From positions 1 to 55,409 of the forward strand of contig JACKEQ010000134.1 in NCBI GenBank assembly GCA_020632885.1: a stretch of 55,409 nt of DNA, given 5' to 3'. The notes below the pieces were generated by a model. It saw only the letters and a program-made list of their open reading frames with translations. It searched no databases and was not told the origin of the DNA. Each line of letters begins with the position of its first letter. Positions within the stretch are counted from its first letter, which is position 1. This document shows positions 1 to 8,114 of the stretch, in pieces. The stretch comes from Alphaproteobacteria bacterium. GTDB lineage: Bacteria > Myxococcota_A > UBA796 > GCA-2862545. The position numbers and the translations under genes were made by a program.

Positions 1-142
1 CCAAAAGGCCCGGTCCGATCACATCGATGGGATCCACGATGGCCCGCGACCAGCGTGAGCCGGCTCGCCTTCTCGGATCGAGCACGCGATCCACGTGGTT
101 CGGCATCCATTCGGATCGTCGCACGACAGTGAAGCGACTGTT
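1..142. other. Left-edge non-coding stretch
   Basis: This 142-base edge lies downstream of the glutathione transferase gene, which ends at 143 on the minus strand. Open frames crossing it run antisense to that gene and have an arginine-rich, non-protein-like composition. I see no promoter, terminator or RNA gene here. Confidence 0.4.
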
Positions 143-862
143 TCATTGCCTCGTGACCACACCGATGGACGCGGTGCGGGATGCGGCTCGATGGTCCTCC
201 ACGATCTCGCCTGCGGCGGCGAGTTCCGTCTCGTGACCCTCCTCGCGCCAGGTCTCGGACAGCGCCTGTTCCTCCCACTCCCTCGTCGCTGGCAGGTCGA
301 GCACCCGATCGACCCAGGCCTGCCCCGCGCCCACGTCGAGCCCGTAGGTCCGTACCCGAAAGGCCACCGGCGCGAAGAACGCGTCCAGCGCCGTGAAGGC
401 CGGACCCGCGAGCCACGGCCCGCCGAAGCGCTCGAGCCCCTCGGCGAAGAGCTCGCCCACCCGCGCCACGTCACGCTCGAGCCGCGGGCGCATCGGGCGG
501 GGCCTCACGCGCACCCCCACGTTCATCGTGCAGTCGTTCCGGAGGGCGGTGAACCCGCCGTGCATCTCGGCCACCCCGCACTGCGCGAAGGCCCGCGCCG
601 CCGCCTCCTCCGGCCAGACCCCCGCGTGTCGGTCGGCCAGGTAGAGCGTGATGCCGAGCGAGTCCCAGACGGTACGCTCCCCGTCGAGCAGCGCCGGCAC
701 CTGCCCCGTCGGCGAGAAGCGGCGGAAGGACGCGTGGTTGTCGGGCGAGGTGAACGGCTCGAGCCGATCGGTGAACGGGATGTCGAGCACCTTCATCAGG
801 AGCCACGGCCGCAGCGACCAGCTCGAGTAGTTCCGGTTGGCGGTGATCAGCGTGTAGGCCAA
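143..862 (-). CDS. Glutathione S-transferase family protein
   Basis: A 239-residue cytosolic protein of normal length for the glutathione transferase superfamily, which conjugates glutathione to electrophiles or reduces substrates with it. The N-terminus (MAYTLITANRNYSSWSLRPW) fits the thioredoxin-like domain: the Asn-Tyr-Ser-Ser-Trp-Ser segment near residues 11-16 sits where the catalytic Ser or Cys lies. The cis-proline region GQVPALLDGE (near 53-62) and the following DSLGITLYLAD segment match the glutathione-binding part. The C-terminal half is helical and carries the usual Asp-containing capping segment (LAGPAFTALDAFFAPVAFR). It is a single gene, 28 bases from the end of the next minus-strand gene. 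The substrate cannot be read from the sequence. Confidence 0.9.
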   Translation of the reverse strand: MAYTLITANRNYSSWSLRPWLLMKVLDIPFTDRLEPFTSPDNHASFRRFSPTGQVPALLDGERTVWDSLGITLYLADRHAGVWPEEAAARAFAQCGVAEMHGGFTALRNDCTMNVGVRVRPRPMRPRLERDVARVGELFAEGLERFGGPWLAGPAFTALDAFFAPVAFRVRTYGLDVGAGQAWVDRVLDLPATREWEEQALSETWREEGHETELAAAGEIVEDHRAASRTASIGVVTRQ

Positions 863-890
863 GGCTCCCTCCCCAGGTCCCCGTAGCCCG

Positions 891-1505
891 CTACCCGTCG
901 CCGTCCTCGGTCGTCAGGTCGTCGGGCAACAGGACCCAGGGAGGAGGTGCGGGCTGGGTGGCGGACGAGGCGAGGCCCGACCCGGCTTCGTCACCGACCA
1001 TCGACGCGAGCTCCACCCGCCAGTGCGGGAGCAACGTGCCCGGGCTCCATCCGTCGGACGTGGCCTCCTCCATCGTCGCGATGGCTCGGCGGAGGAGCGT
1101 GCTGGCGGCCAGGAGGTCGCCCTCCCCTCTCCGAGCGCGGGACCACTCCCGGATGGCGCACGCGAGCGGCTCCTTCCCAGCGGCGTCCACCGCCACCACC
1201 CGCTCCCAGAACCCCACCGCCCTCGCCGCGTGACGGGACGCCTCGGCGAAGGAGCGAGACAGGACGTGGACATGCACGAGGCGCCCGCTCAATCGAGCGC
1301 GTACCCTCGCGAGCTCGAGGTCGCGGCCGAGCGAGACGGTGTCCCGGGCCTCCGCCAGGGCGTCGGCGCGCTCGAAGAGGCGGGCGGCGGCCCTGGCATC
1401 GCCGGTCTCGAGCGCATCCTCGGCGAGCGTCCACGCGACATCGATCGCGTCTGCGCGCTCCGGTCGTTCCACGGTCCCCTCCACGGGTGGGTGCCAACGT
1501 CCCAT
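891..1505 (-). CDS. Small alanine/arginine-rich helical protein, TPR-like, unknown function
   Basis: A 204-residue protein starting at the ATG at 1505-1503, with GGCGGGTGAC just upstream. Ala-rich helical pairs such as ALETGDARAAARLFERADAL (near residues 31-50) and later SFAEASRHAARAVGFWERVV resemble tetratricopeptide-like helical hairpins, which usually scaffold protein contacts. It has no signal peptide or membrane segment, so it is probably cytosolic. The minus-strand frame stays open far upstream, but that extension is antisense to the DUF5682/VWA gene and is not believable protein. The gene diverges from that operon across about 72 bases, so a shared control region is possible. No family is recognised with certainty. 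Confidence 0.6.
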   Translation of the reverse strand: MGRWHPPVEGTVERPERADAIDVAWTLAEDALETGDARAAARLFERADALAEARDTVSLGRDLELARVRARLSGRLVHVHVLSRSFAEASRHAARAVGFWERVVAVDAAGKEPLACAIREWSRARRGEGDLLAASTLLRRAIATMEEATSDGWSPGTLLPHWRVELASMVGDEAGSGLASSATQPAPPPWVLLPDDLTTEDGDG

Positions 1506-1577
1506 GTCACCCGCCTGGCGGCCGTCACAACCGGAGGTGGCCCCCGAACCGCGGGCTCTGGGGTAGGCTCCGCTCCC

Positions 1578-4500
1578 ATGAGCAGCGACGATCCGGACCG
1601 CGTCGAGCAGGCGCTGGCGGCCCTCGCCGACAGCGTCGATCCCTTCGTCATCGGCGTGCGCCACCACAGCAGCGCGTGCGCAGCGGTGATCGACGCCCTG
1701 CTGGACGCGTTCCAGCCCGACGCCCTGCTGATCGAGCTCCCCGTGGAGTTCGAGCCCTGGATGCGCTGGCTGGGCCACGCCGACGCGCACGCCCCGCTCG
1801 CCGTGGGCGCCGTCTGCGGCGGGCAGATCGCGTTCTATCCCTTCGCCGACTTCTCCCCCGAGCTCGGCGCGATCCGCTGGGCCACCGCCCGCGGCGTCCG
1901 CTGTGAGCCCTTCGATCTCCCGGTCGCGCGCCGCGCCGAGGAGCACGTCCGCGTCGAGATCGATCCCGACACGCCCTCCGGCCGGGTGCAGGAGCTGCTG
2001 AACCGCCGGGAGGAGACCGAAGACGGCGAGTCGCTCTGGGACCAGCTCGTGGAGGCGCCCGCGGTCGGCGCGGACCCGCAGAGCGTGCGGCGGGCGGCCC
2101 TGCTCTACGGGTGGGCGCTGCGAGCGGACACCGGGAACCAGGTGCGCGGCTCCGATCTCGCCCGCGAGGCCTTCATGCGCGAGCGCATCGCCGCGGCGCG
2201 GGAGGCGGGGGCGAAGCGCATCGCGTGCGTCGTCGGGTCGTTCCACGGCGCCGCCCTGCTGGACGACGCGACCACCGACCCCCTGCCCCGCGTGGCCCTG
2301 GGCAAGCCCTCGAAGGGCCCCGAGGTGGTCACGAGCCTGCTGCCCTACGGCTTCGAGCAGCTCGACTCGCGCTCCGGGTACCCGGCCGGGATCCGCGATC
2401 CGCGCTGGCACCAGCGGCTCTTCGAGACCTTGAGGACGTCCGAGGGTCAGGTCACGCAGCGCGTCGAGGGACTGGCGGGTGCAGTGCTGGTCGAGGTCTG
2501 CCGCCGGATCCGCGACGAGCGCCACGTAGCGGGCACACCGGACGCCGCCGAGGCGCTGCGGCTCGCGCGTGGGCTGGCGGCGCTGCGGGAGCTCCCTGCT
2601 CCGGGACGACGAGAGGTGCTCGAGGCGCTCCAGACGGCCATCGGCCAGGGGGAGCTGATGGGGCGCGGGCGGGTGGTCGCGCGCGCCGTCGAGCGGGTGC
2701 TGGTCGGTCGCGAGCGGGGCCGCCTGGCGCCGGGCACGCCGCGCTCCGGGCTGCTTCCCCACGTGGAGGCCCTGCTGGCCGCGCTGAGGCTCCCGGGACC
2801 GGAGGACGAGCCCGGTCGGGACCCGCTGCGCCTCGACCCCCTCCGCTCCGAGACCGACCGTCGGCGGCACGTCGCGCTCCACCGCCTGTCCGCCGCGGGC
2901 GTGATCTACGCCGAGCCCGCCGACACGCAGGACGACACGCTCACCTCGGTCTGGTGGTGCCGCTGGACCGCTGCCACCGAGGCGACGCTGACGGCGGCGA
3001 GCCTGCGCGGCGTGACGCTGGAGCAGGCGGCGACCGGCGCCTTGCGGGCGAAGATCGCCGAGCTCGAGGCGGACGAGAAGCTGTCCGCGGGGATGCACGT
3101 CGACATCCTCCAGGCCGCCGCCGACTGCGGGCTGCACGACGAGGTGCGCGCGGGGCTGGCGCGGCTGCGCACGGTGGTGGCGTCGGAGGCCGGGCTCTCG
3201 GACCTCGTGCGCGCGCTGGCGCTCGGCGAGCGGCTCGGCCACGGGCACGTCCCCGGGTGCCCGATGGGCGGCGAGGATGGTCCGCGCGTGGTCCGCGACG
3301 AGCCGGGCGCCGTGCCGGACCTCGAGCTCCCCGACGGCCTGCTCGGCCAGGTGCGCGACGAGCTGCTCGCGGCCTCGGTGCGCGCGGTCGACGGGCTCCA
3401 GGGCTCGACCGATCTCGGCGACGTACGCGCGCTGGTCGCGCTGGCCCGGGTGTTCGAGCAGGCGCCCGAGCGGCTCGGGGACGGCCGGCTGCTCGACGCG
3501 CTGCTGCGGCTGGCGGAGGACGGCTCGCCGCAGATGCAGGGCGGCGCGGGCGGCGCGCGGGCGCTCCTCGGCGCGATGACCTGGGGCACGCTCGGCGAGC
3601 GGCTCGGGAGCTGGGTGGACGCCTGCGCCGACGCCGGCAGCCGCACGATGCTGGCCCAACGCCTCCAGGGCGCGCTGACCGCGGTGCACGCGCAGCTCGA
3701 GGGGCACCCGGCGCTCCTGCGCCCCCTGCTGGTCCGGGTCGCGGCGCTGGACGACGAGGGCTTCCTCACGCGCCTTCCCGCGCTGCGGCACGGGTTCGAG
3801 CCGCTCTCGCCCGCGGACCGCGACCGGCTGTTCGAGGTGGTCTCGGAGCACCTCGCGGACCGCGAGGGCGGGGGCGCCGAGCTCGAGCACGACCCCGAGG
3901 TGCTCGCGGCATGGGCGTCGGCCGATCGCGAGGCCGCCGCCTCGCTCGAGCGCCTGGGCCTGGCGCTGCCCGCGCGTGCGCAAGAGCCACCCGTCGCACC
4001 CGAGCCCGAGGAGGTCGACGCCCTCATCCGCCAGCACCCGACCACCACGCTGCGCGGCCCCGACCGGTGGCGCCTGGTGCTCGGTCGCCAGCGGCAGAAG
4101 CTCCCGCCCCAGGCCGGCCGGTACGCCCGGGCGCTCGACGAGCTCTACGGCCAGGGCCAGGGCGAGGGCTCCCGCGGGGGTGTCGGCGGGCGGCGCGGCG
4201 GCAGCGAGGAGCCGTACCCGACCGTCCGCGACTGGAGCGAGGACCTCTCCGAGCTCTTCGGCGGGCAGGTCCGCGAGGAGGTGCTCGGGCGGGCGGCGGA
4301 GCGCGGCGACCCGAACGCGCTGCTCGAGCTCGACCCGCAGACCGTCACCCCGTCGGTCCAGCTCCTCGAGCAGGTGCTCTCGCTCAAGGGCGGGCTCTCC
4401 GAGAGCCAGCTCGAGGGCCTGCGGCGGCTCTGCGACCGCGTGATCGCCGCCCTCGTCGAGGCGCTGGCGGTCCGGGTGCGACCCGCGCTCACCGGGCTCA

Positions 4501-5147
4501 CGCTCCAGCGCCCGACGCGACGACCCAGCGGGCGCCTCGATCTGCAGCGCACCGTCCGCGCCAACCTGCGCCACGCGCGCCTCCGCGAGGACGGCAGCGC
4601 CGAGCTCGTGCCCGAGCACTTCGTGTGGCGCACGCGGGGCCGGCGCTCGATGGACTGGCGCATCGTGCTCGTCGTCGACACCTCGGGGTCGATGGACGCC
4701 AACGTCGTCCACAGCGCGATGATGGCCGCCATCCTGTCCGGCCTGCCCGCGGTCGACGTGCGCTTCCTCGCGTTCTCCACGCAGGTCGTGGACCTGTCCG
4801 AGCGCGCGACGGACCCGCTCGGCCTGCTGATGGAGGTCCGCGTCGGTGGCGGCACGGACATCGGCAAGGCCGTCCGCTACGCCCGCGGGCTGATCACGAA
4901 TCCCACGCGCACCATCGTGTGCGTGGTGTCCGACTTCGAGGAGGGCGCGCCCGTGGGCCGCCTGGTGTCCGAGGTGCGCACGCTGGCCGAGTCCGGGGTC
5001 AAGCTCCTCGGCCTCGCCGCTCTCGATGATCACGCCCGTCCGAACTACAACGTCGCCATCTCCGAGCAGCTGGTGGCGGCGGGGATGCCGGTCGCGGCGC
5101 TCACCCCGCTCGAGCTGGCCCGCTGGGTCGGGGAGCAGATCAAGTGA
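1578..5147 (+). CDS. DUF5682-like / von Willebrand factor A fusion protein
   Basis: A 1189-residue protein starting at ATG 1578. The N-terminal part looks like DUF5682: G26-V-R-H-H-S31, then LIELPVE at 51-57, then VVGSFHGA around 218-225. The spaced His/Glu/His motifs resemble the TraB/ChaN/EreA-type fold, which is inference. A long helical middle (about 350-1000) follows. The C-terminal ~160 residues form a VWA domain with a MIDAS site: D1034-T-S-G-S1038, T1093 in GGGTD, and S1118-D1119. From family knowledge, DUF5682 and VWA proteins are usually separate genes encoded beside a MoxR-type AAA ATPase and a SWIM-finger protein; here the two are fused. The stop overlaps the GTG start of the SWIM gene (GTGA), indicating coupled translation. 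No MoxR gene is present in this window. Confidence 0.85.
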   Translation: MSSDDPDRVEQALAALADSVDPFVIGVRHHSSACAAVIDALLDAFQPDALLIELPVEFEPWMRWLGHADAHAPLAVGAVCGGQIAFYPFADFSPELGAIRWATARGVRCEPFDLPVARRAEEHVRVEIDPDTPSGRVQELLNRREETEDGESLWDQLVEAPAVGADPQSVRRAALLYGWALRADTGNQVRGSDLAREAFMRERIAAAREAGAKRIACVVGSFHGAALLDDATTDPLPRVALGKPSKGPEVVTSLLPYGFEQLDSRSGYPAGIRDPRWHQRLFETLRTSEGQVTQRVEGLAGAVLVEVCRRIRDERHVAGTPDAAEALRLARGLAALRELPAPGRREVLEALQTAIGQGELMGRGRVVARAVERVLVGRERGRLAPGTPRSGLLPHVEALLAALRLPGPEDEPGRDPLRLDPLRSETDRRRHVALHRLSAAGVIYAEPADTQDDTLTSVWWCRWTAATEATLTAASLRGVTLEQAATGALRAKIAELEADEKLSAGMHVDILQAAADCGLHDEVRAGLARLRTVVASEAGLSDLVRALALGERLGHGHVPGCPMGGEDGPRVVRDEPGAVPDLELPDGLLGQVRDELLAASVRAVDGLQGSTDLGDVRALVALARVFEQAPERLGDGRLLDALLRLAEDGSPQMQGGAGGARALLGAMTWGTLGERLGSWVDACADAGSRTMLAQRLQGALTAVHAQLEGHPALLRPLLVRVAALDDEGFLTRLPALRHGFEPLSPADRDRLFEVVSEHLADREGGGAELEHDPEVLAAWASADREAAASLERLGLALPARAQEPPVAPEPEEVDALIRQHPTTTLRGPDRWRLVLGRQRQKLPPQAGRYARALDELYGQGQGEGSRGGVGGRRGGSEEPYPTVRDWSEDLSELFGGQVREEVLGRAAERGDPNALLELDPQTVTPSVQLLEQVLSLKGGLSESQLEGLRRLCDRVIAALVEALAVRVRPALTGLTLQRPTRRPSGRLDLQRTVRANLRHARLREDGSAELVPEHFVWRTRGRRSMDWRIVLVVDTSGSMDANVVHSAMMAAILSGLPAVDVRFLAFSTQVVDLSERATDPLGLLMEVRVGGGTDIGKAVRYARGLITNPTRTIVCVVSDFEEGAPVGRLVSEVRTLAESGVKLLGLAALDDHARPNYNVAISEQLVAAGMPVAALTPLELARWVGEQIK

Positions 5148-7159
5148 GCCGCCCACTCGCCGCCGAAGGTCTGCTGGAGGCCGTGCAACAGGCCGTGCCC
5201 GAGCGCGTCCGCACGCGCCTGGACAAGGGGAACCCGGCCGACGGCTGGACCTGGGCCACGTCGGACGCGGGCGGCACGGTCACCACCGACACCGGCGAGA
5301 CCGTGACGCTGGGCCCCGCACCCGTGTCGGTCGAGGCGCTGACCTGCTCCTGCCTGCTCAACCCACGGTGTTTCCACGTGCTCGCGGTCGCGGCCTCCCT
5401 CCCCGTCCCCGCGGCTGCCGCCCCCGAGCCCGAGGTCCCGGCCGGTCCCGCGCGCCCCGCACCTGCCGAGGGCCTGCTGGACGAGGTGTCGGCGAACGTG
5501 CCGGAGCGCGTGAAGAAGCGCCTCGGGGACCCGAACCCCGCCGACGCCTGGACCTGGGAGCAGGGCGCGGACGGCTGGGTCGTGCGGACCGACGGCGGAG
5601 ACCTCGTGAAGGTCGCGGCCGAGCCCGTGACCGCGGGTGCCTTGTCCTGCTCCTGCCTGCTCGCGCCGCGCTGCCTGCACGTGCTCGCGGTCGCCACCGC
5701 CATCGCGAAGCCCGGCGCCGCCGCGGCCACCGCACCCACCGCCGCTCCCAGCGCGCCGGCCCCCGAGCCCGAGCCGCCGCCCGAGGAGCAGGTGGCGCTC
5801 GACGGCGGGCAGCGAGCGGTCGTGGCGGCGATGACGCGCGCGGCGCTGGCGGTGCTCGCCGCGGGCGCGAACGGCGTGGGGACGACGGCCCGCGAGGACC
5901 TGTCGCGCGCGGTCCACTCCTGCCGCGCGGTCGGGCTGCACCGGATGGCGCGCGCGGGGCGCCGGGTGCTCACGCAGATCCGCGATCTGCAGGCCCGCCG
6001 CCCGGCCTTCACGCTGACGGACCTCGCGGAGGACCTGCGCGAGCTGCTGCTCGTGGCCCACCTGCTGGGCGAGGGCCGCGGTCCGCGCTCGGCGATCGGC
6101 ACGGGCCGACGCAGCTACGCGGGCGTGGGCACGCTGCGGCTCTACGGCCTGTGCACCGAGCCCATCGTGTCCGCCGCCGGGTACGGCGGAACGGCGACGC
6201 TGTTGTGCGACGCGCAGGGCCGGATCTGGACGGTGTCGGACGTGATGCCGACGCAGGGCACGGGCGCGGGCCGCGCACGCGACACGTACCAGGCGCCTGC
6301 GAGCGTCGGCGGCGCCACCCTCCCCCACCGACAGCTCGCGCGGCAGGGGCTGTTCGTGCAGGACGCGACGGCGTCGGAGGACGGGCGGCTCGGGTCGGGC
6401 AAGGGCGTGAAGGCGGTCCGCTCGGGCCCCTCGGCCTGGACCGACGACGGCCCCGCCAGGCGCTTCGCGGAGGGTGCGCTCGACCAGCTCCGCGCGGCGG
6501 CCCGCGGTCAGCGGGACCTGCTCTTCCTCCGCGGGGTGGTGCTGGGTGCCGACGACGACGGGCTGCTCATCGGGGTCGAGGGCCTGCGCCGGCCGCTGCG
6601 GGGGCTCCCCGCGCTCGACCACACGGAGCTGTCCTTCCTCGAGAACCTGCGGCTGCTCGCGCGTGCCGAGGGCCTCCCCCTCCGCCTGATCGCGCGCCCC
6701 GCGCCTCGCCGGCACACGGTGTCGCTGCTCGCCGTCGGCCCCGACGACCCCATCGAGGGCGCGCCCCGCCTGGTGCTCCCGGACGACTGGGGCGGTCGGT
6801 GCAACCTCGGTCACGACCGGCTGCTGCACGCGCACCTGGAGGGGGACCTCGTCCCCGTGGCGCAGGAGCTGGCGCTGCCCGACGAGGGGCTCGAGGACCC
6901 GCTGGTCACCCTTCGTCGCCGCGTGCAGCGGATGGCCCTCGGCGGCCGCGCGACCCTCCCCGGCGACGTGCGCGCCACCGTCGACCGCGAGGCGAGCTGG
7001 CTCCGCGCCCACCACCTGGGCACCGCCGCCGACGCGCTGAGCGCGCTCGCCGACGAGGCCGCGAGCGGCACGACCCGCGAGGGCCTCGCGCAGGCCTGGC
7101 TCCGCGCCACGCTGGTGGACCAGACCGTGGGACGCGCGCTGGCCGCCGCGCTGCTGTAG
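5144..7159 (+). CDS. SWIM zinc-finger protein with duplicated N-terminal finger module
   Basis: A 671-residue protein starting with GTG at 5144, overlapping the upstream stop by four bases. It has two SWIM fingers of the CxC...CxH type: C68-S-C70 with C76-F-H78, and C169-S-C171 with C177-L-H179. SWIM domains bind DNA or protein. Each finger ends a ~100-residue module whose copies align well (VPERVRTRL and VPERVKKRL; NPADGWTW and NPADAWTW), so the N-terminus is a tandem duplication. The two copies are separated by a Pro/Ala/Glu-rich linker, and a second linker leads to a ~480-residue C-terminal region typical of SWIM proteins that accompany MoxR/VWA genes. It probably forms a complex with the DUF5682/VWA fusion; that role is inferred from context. 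Confidence 0.85.
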   Translation: MSRPLAAEGLLEAVQQAVPERVRTRLDKGNPADGWTWATSDAGGTVTTDTGETVTLGPAPVSVEALTCSCLLNPRCFHVLAVAASLPVPAAAAPEPEVPAGPARPAPAEGLLDEVSANVPERVKKRLGDPNPADAWTWEQGADGWVVRTDGGDLVKVAAEPVTAGALSCSCLLAPRCLHVLAVATAIAKPGAAAATAPTAAPSAPAPEPEPPPEEQVALDGGQRAVVAAMTRAALAVLAAGANGVGTTAREDLSRAVHSCRAVGLHRMARAGRRVLTQIRDLQARRPAFTLTDLAEDLRELLLVAHLLGEGRGPRSAIGTGRRSYAGVGTLRLYGLCTEPIVSAAGYGGTATLLCDAQGRIWTVSDVMPTQGTGAGRARDTYQAPASVGGATLPHRQLARQGLFVQDATASEDGRLGSGKGVKAVRSGPSAWTDDGPARRFAEGALDQLRAAARGQRDLLFLRGVVLGADDDGLLIGVEGLRRPLRGLPALDHTELSFLENLRLLARAEGLPLRLIARPAPRRHTVSLLAVGPDDPIEGAPRLVLPDDWGGRCNLGHDRLLHAHLEGDLVPVAQELALPDEGLEDPLVTLRRRVQRMALGGRATLPGDVRATVDREASWLRAHHLGTAADALSALADEAASGTTREGLAQAWLRATLVDQTVGRALAAALL

Positions 7160-7169
7160 GAGAGCCAGA

Positions 7170-7215
7170 GGCTACAGGCTACAGGCTACAGGCTGCAGGC
7201 TGTAGGCTGTAGGCT
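7170..7215. repeat. Tandem heptamer array, GGCTACA type, internally palindromic
   Basis: About six and a half copies of a seven-base unit begin just after the SWIM stop codon. The first three read GGCTACA, the fourth GGCTGCA, and the last two GGCTGTA. Because CTACAG is the reverse complement of CTGTAG, the left and right halves can pair as six-base helices separated by single G-G mismatches around a central CTGCAG. It may act as a terminator-like hairpin or a variable-number repeat. Function is unknown. Confidence 0.75.
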
Positions 7216-7390
7216 CCGGGACGGTGTTGTCAGGGCACTCCCGCCCTCTCAGACCGAGGTCCAGTTTCCTGCAGCGCATCTCGGTGGACGGAACCAGGGA
7301 CGGCCGAGCCTCCCGCAGCGCGGACAGGCTGGTGGAGCGTCTGACGGTGTCGAGCTGAACCGGCGCGTCGCCGCAAAGCCCGAACCCGAG

Positions 7391-7436
7391 GCCCGTAGCC
7401 CATAGCCCGTAGCCTGTAGCCCGTAGCCCGTAAGGC
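7391..7436. repeat. Tandem heptamer array, CCCGTAG type
   Basis: Roughly six copies of a heptamer with consensus CCCGTAG (variants CCCATAG and CCTGTAG) lie about 50 bases before the lipoprotein start. The unit is close to the reverse complement of the CTACAGG phase of the array at 7170-7215, so the two arrays face each other across ~175 bases. A short degenerate copy (CCCGTAGCCCGCTACCC) also occurs near 879-896, between the first two genes. Confidence 0.7.
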
Positions 7437-7488
7437 TCCTGAAAGGCCGCCGCCCGCCCCGCACCATAGGCTGAGGGCGGAGGTGGAG

Positions 7489-8079
7489 ATGCGGACCGTG
7501 ACGCTGCTGCTGGTGGGCCTGGTGGGCTGTGGTGGGAGCCACGTGACGAGCGACGAGGAGGCCGAGCTCGCCTACGTGGGGCTCGATCAGGCGGTCTCCC
7601 GCGCGATGGATCTCGGGCTGAAGGGCTTCTCCGAGGCCAGCAGCGCGAACATCGACACCCAGCACGACGACGGCGACGTGTCCGGCACGATGACCGTCGA
7701 CGGGCAGGCCGACCAGGGCGCCTCCGCGAACAAGGGGCTGCGGCTCGACGTGGTCGTCGACGACTACGCCGACGTGGAGGATCTCGACCCCTCCGATCCC
7801 GACGACGACGACCTGTTCGTGACCTACGACTCCATCGACCCCGCGAGCGTGGACCTGCAGCTCAAGAGCATGCCCGACGGCACGCTCAGCGGCAGCTTCG
7901 ACGGTCTGTTCGGCATGGTCGGCGACCTCGAGGGCGAGGTCACGATCGCGGTGACCCTCGACGGGACCATCGAGGACGACGGCTCCGGCGGCGTCCAGCG
8001 GGTCGTGGGGGACACGCACGTCGTCGGCACCGCCACCAACGACCACGGCGGCGTCTACGACATCGACGTCACGCTCTGA
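7489..8079 (+). CDS. Acidic lipoprotein of unknown function
   Basis: A 196-residue predicted lipoprotein. I use ATG 7489 rather than the in-frame GTG six bases earlier, because GGAGG at 7479-7483 is correctly spaced for it. The N-terminus MRTVTLLLVGLVGCGGS has a short charged start, a hydrophobic core and a lipobox ending at Cys, so the mature protein should be anchored in an envelope membrane. The rest is very acidic, with a cluster of Asp around DPSDPDDDD, and alternates in a way that suggests beta-strands. It stands 35 bases ahead of the reverse-transcriptase-like gene and may share its transcript. No family is recognised. Confidence 0.7.
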   Translation: MRTVTLLLVGLVGCGGSHVTSDEEAELAYVGLDQAVSRAMDLGLKGFSEASSANIDTQHDDGDVSGTMTVDGQADQGASANKGLRLDVVVDDYADVEDLDPSDPDDDDLFVTYDSIDPASVDLQLKSMPDGTLSGSFDGLFGMVGDLEGEVTIAVTLDGTIEDDGSGGVQRVVGDTHVVGTATNDHGGVYDIDVTL

Positions 8080-8114
8080 GGGTCGTGGTAGGACGGCGCT
8101 CGGAGGGTCCAACG

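Larger units (their letters stand above)
7160..7488. other. Intergenic region with facing heptamer arrays, no gene seen
   Basis: A 329-base gap between the SWIM gene and a lipoprotein gene. It is bounded by two short heptamer repeat arrays in opposite orientation (7170-7215 and 7391-7436), annotated separately. The ~175 bases between them show no open frame with protein-like composition. GGAGG at 7479-7483 serves the downstream ATG. A promoter for the lipoprotein gene must lie here, but no convincing -35/-10 pair could be assigned by eye. Confidence 0.5.

Noticed and set aside
1..474. Small open frames at the left edge on both strands
   Set aside because: They overlap the glutathione transferase gene out of frame and lack ribosome sites and protein-like composition.
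891..5156. A 1421-residue minus-strand open frame
   Set aside because: Only the last 204 codons (891-1505) look like protein. The rest is antisense to the DUF5682/VWA gene, which has recognisable motifs; high GC leaves the opposite frame open.
7170..7436. CRISPR array
   Set aside because: Seven-base units lie head to tail without spacers, so they cannot be CRISPR repeats.
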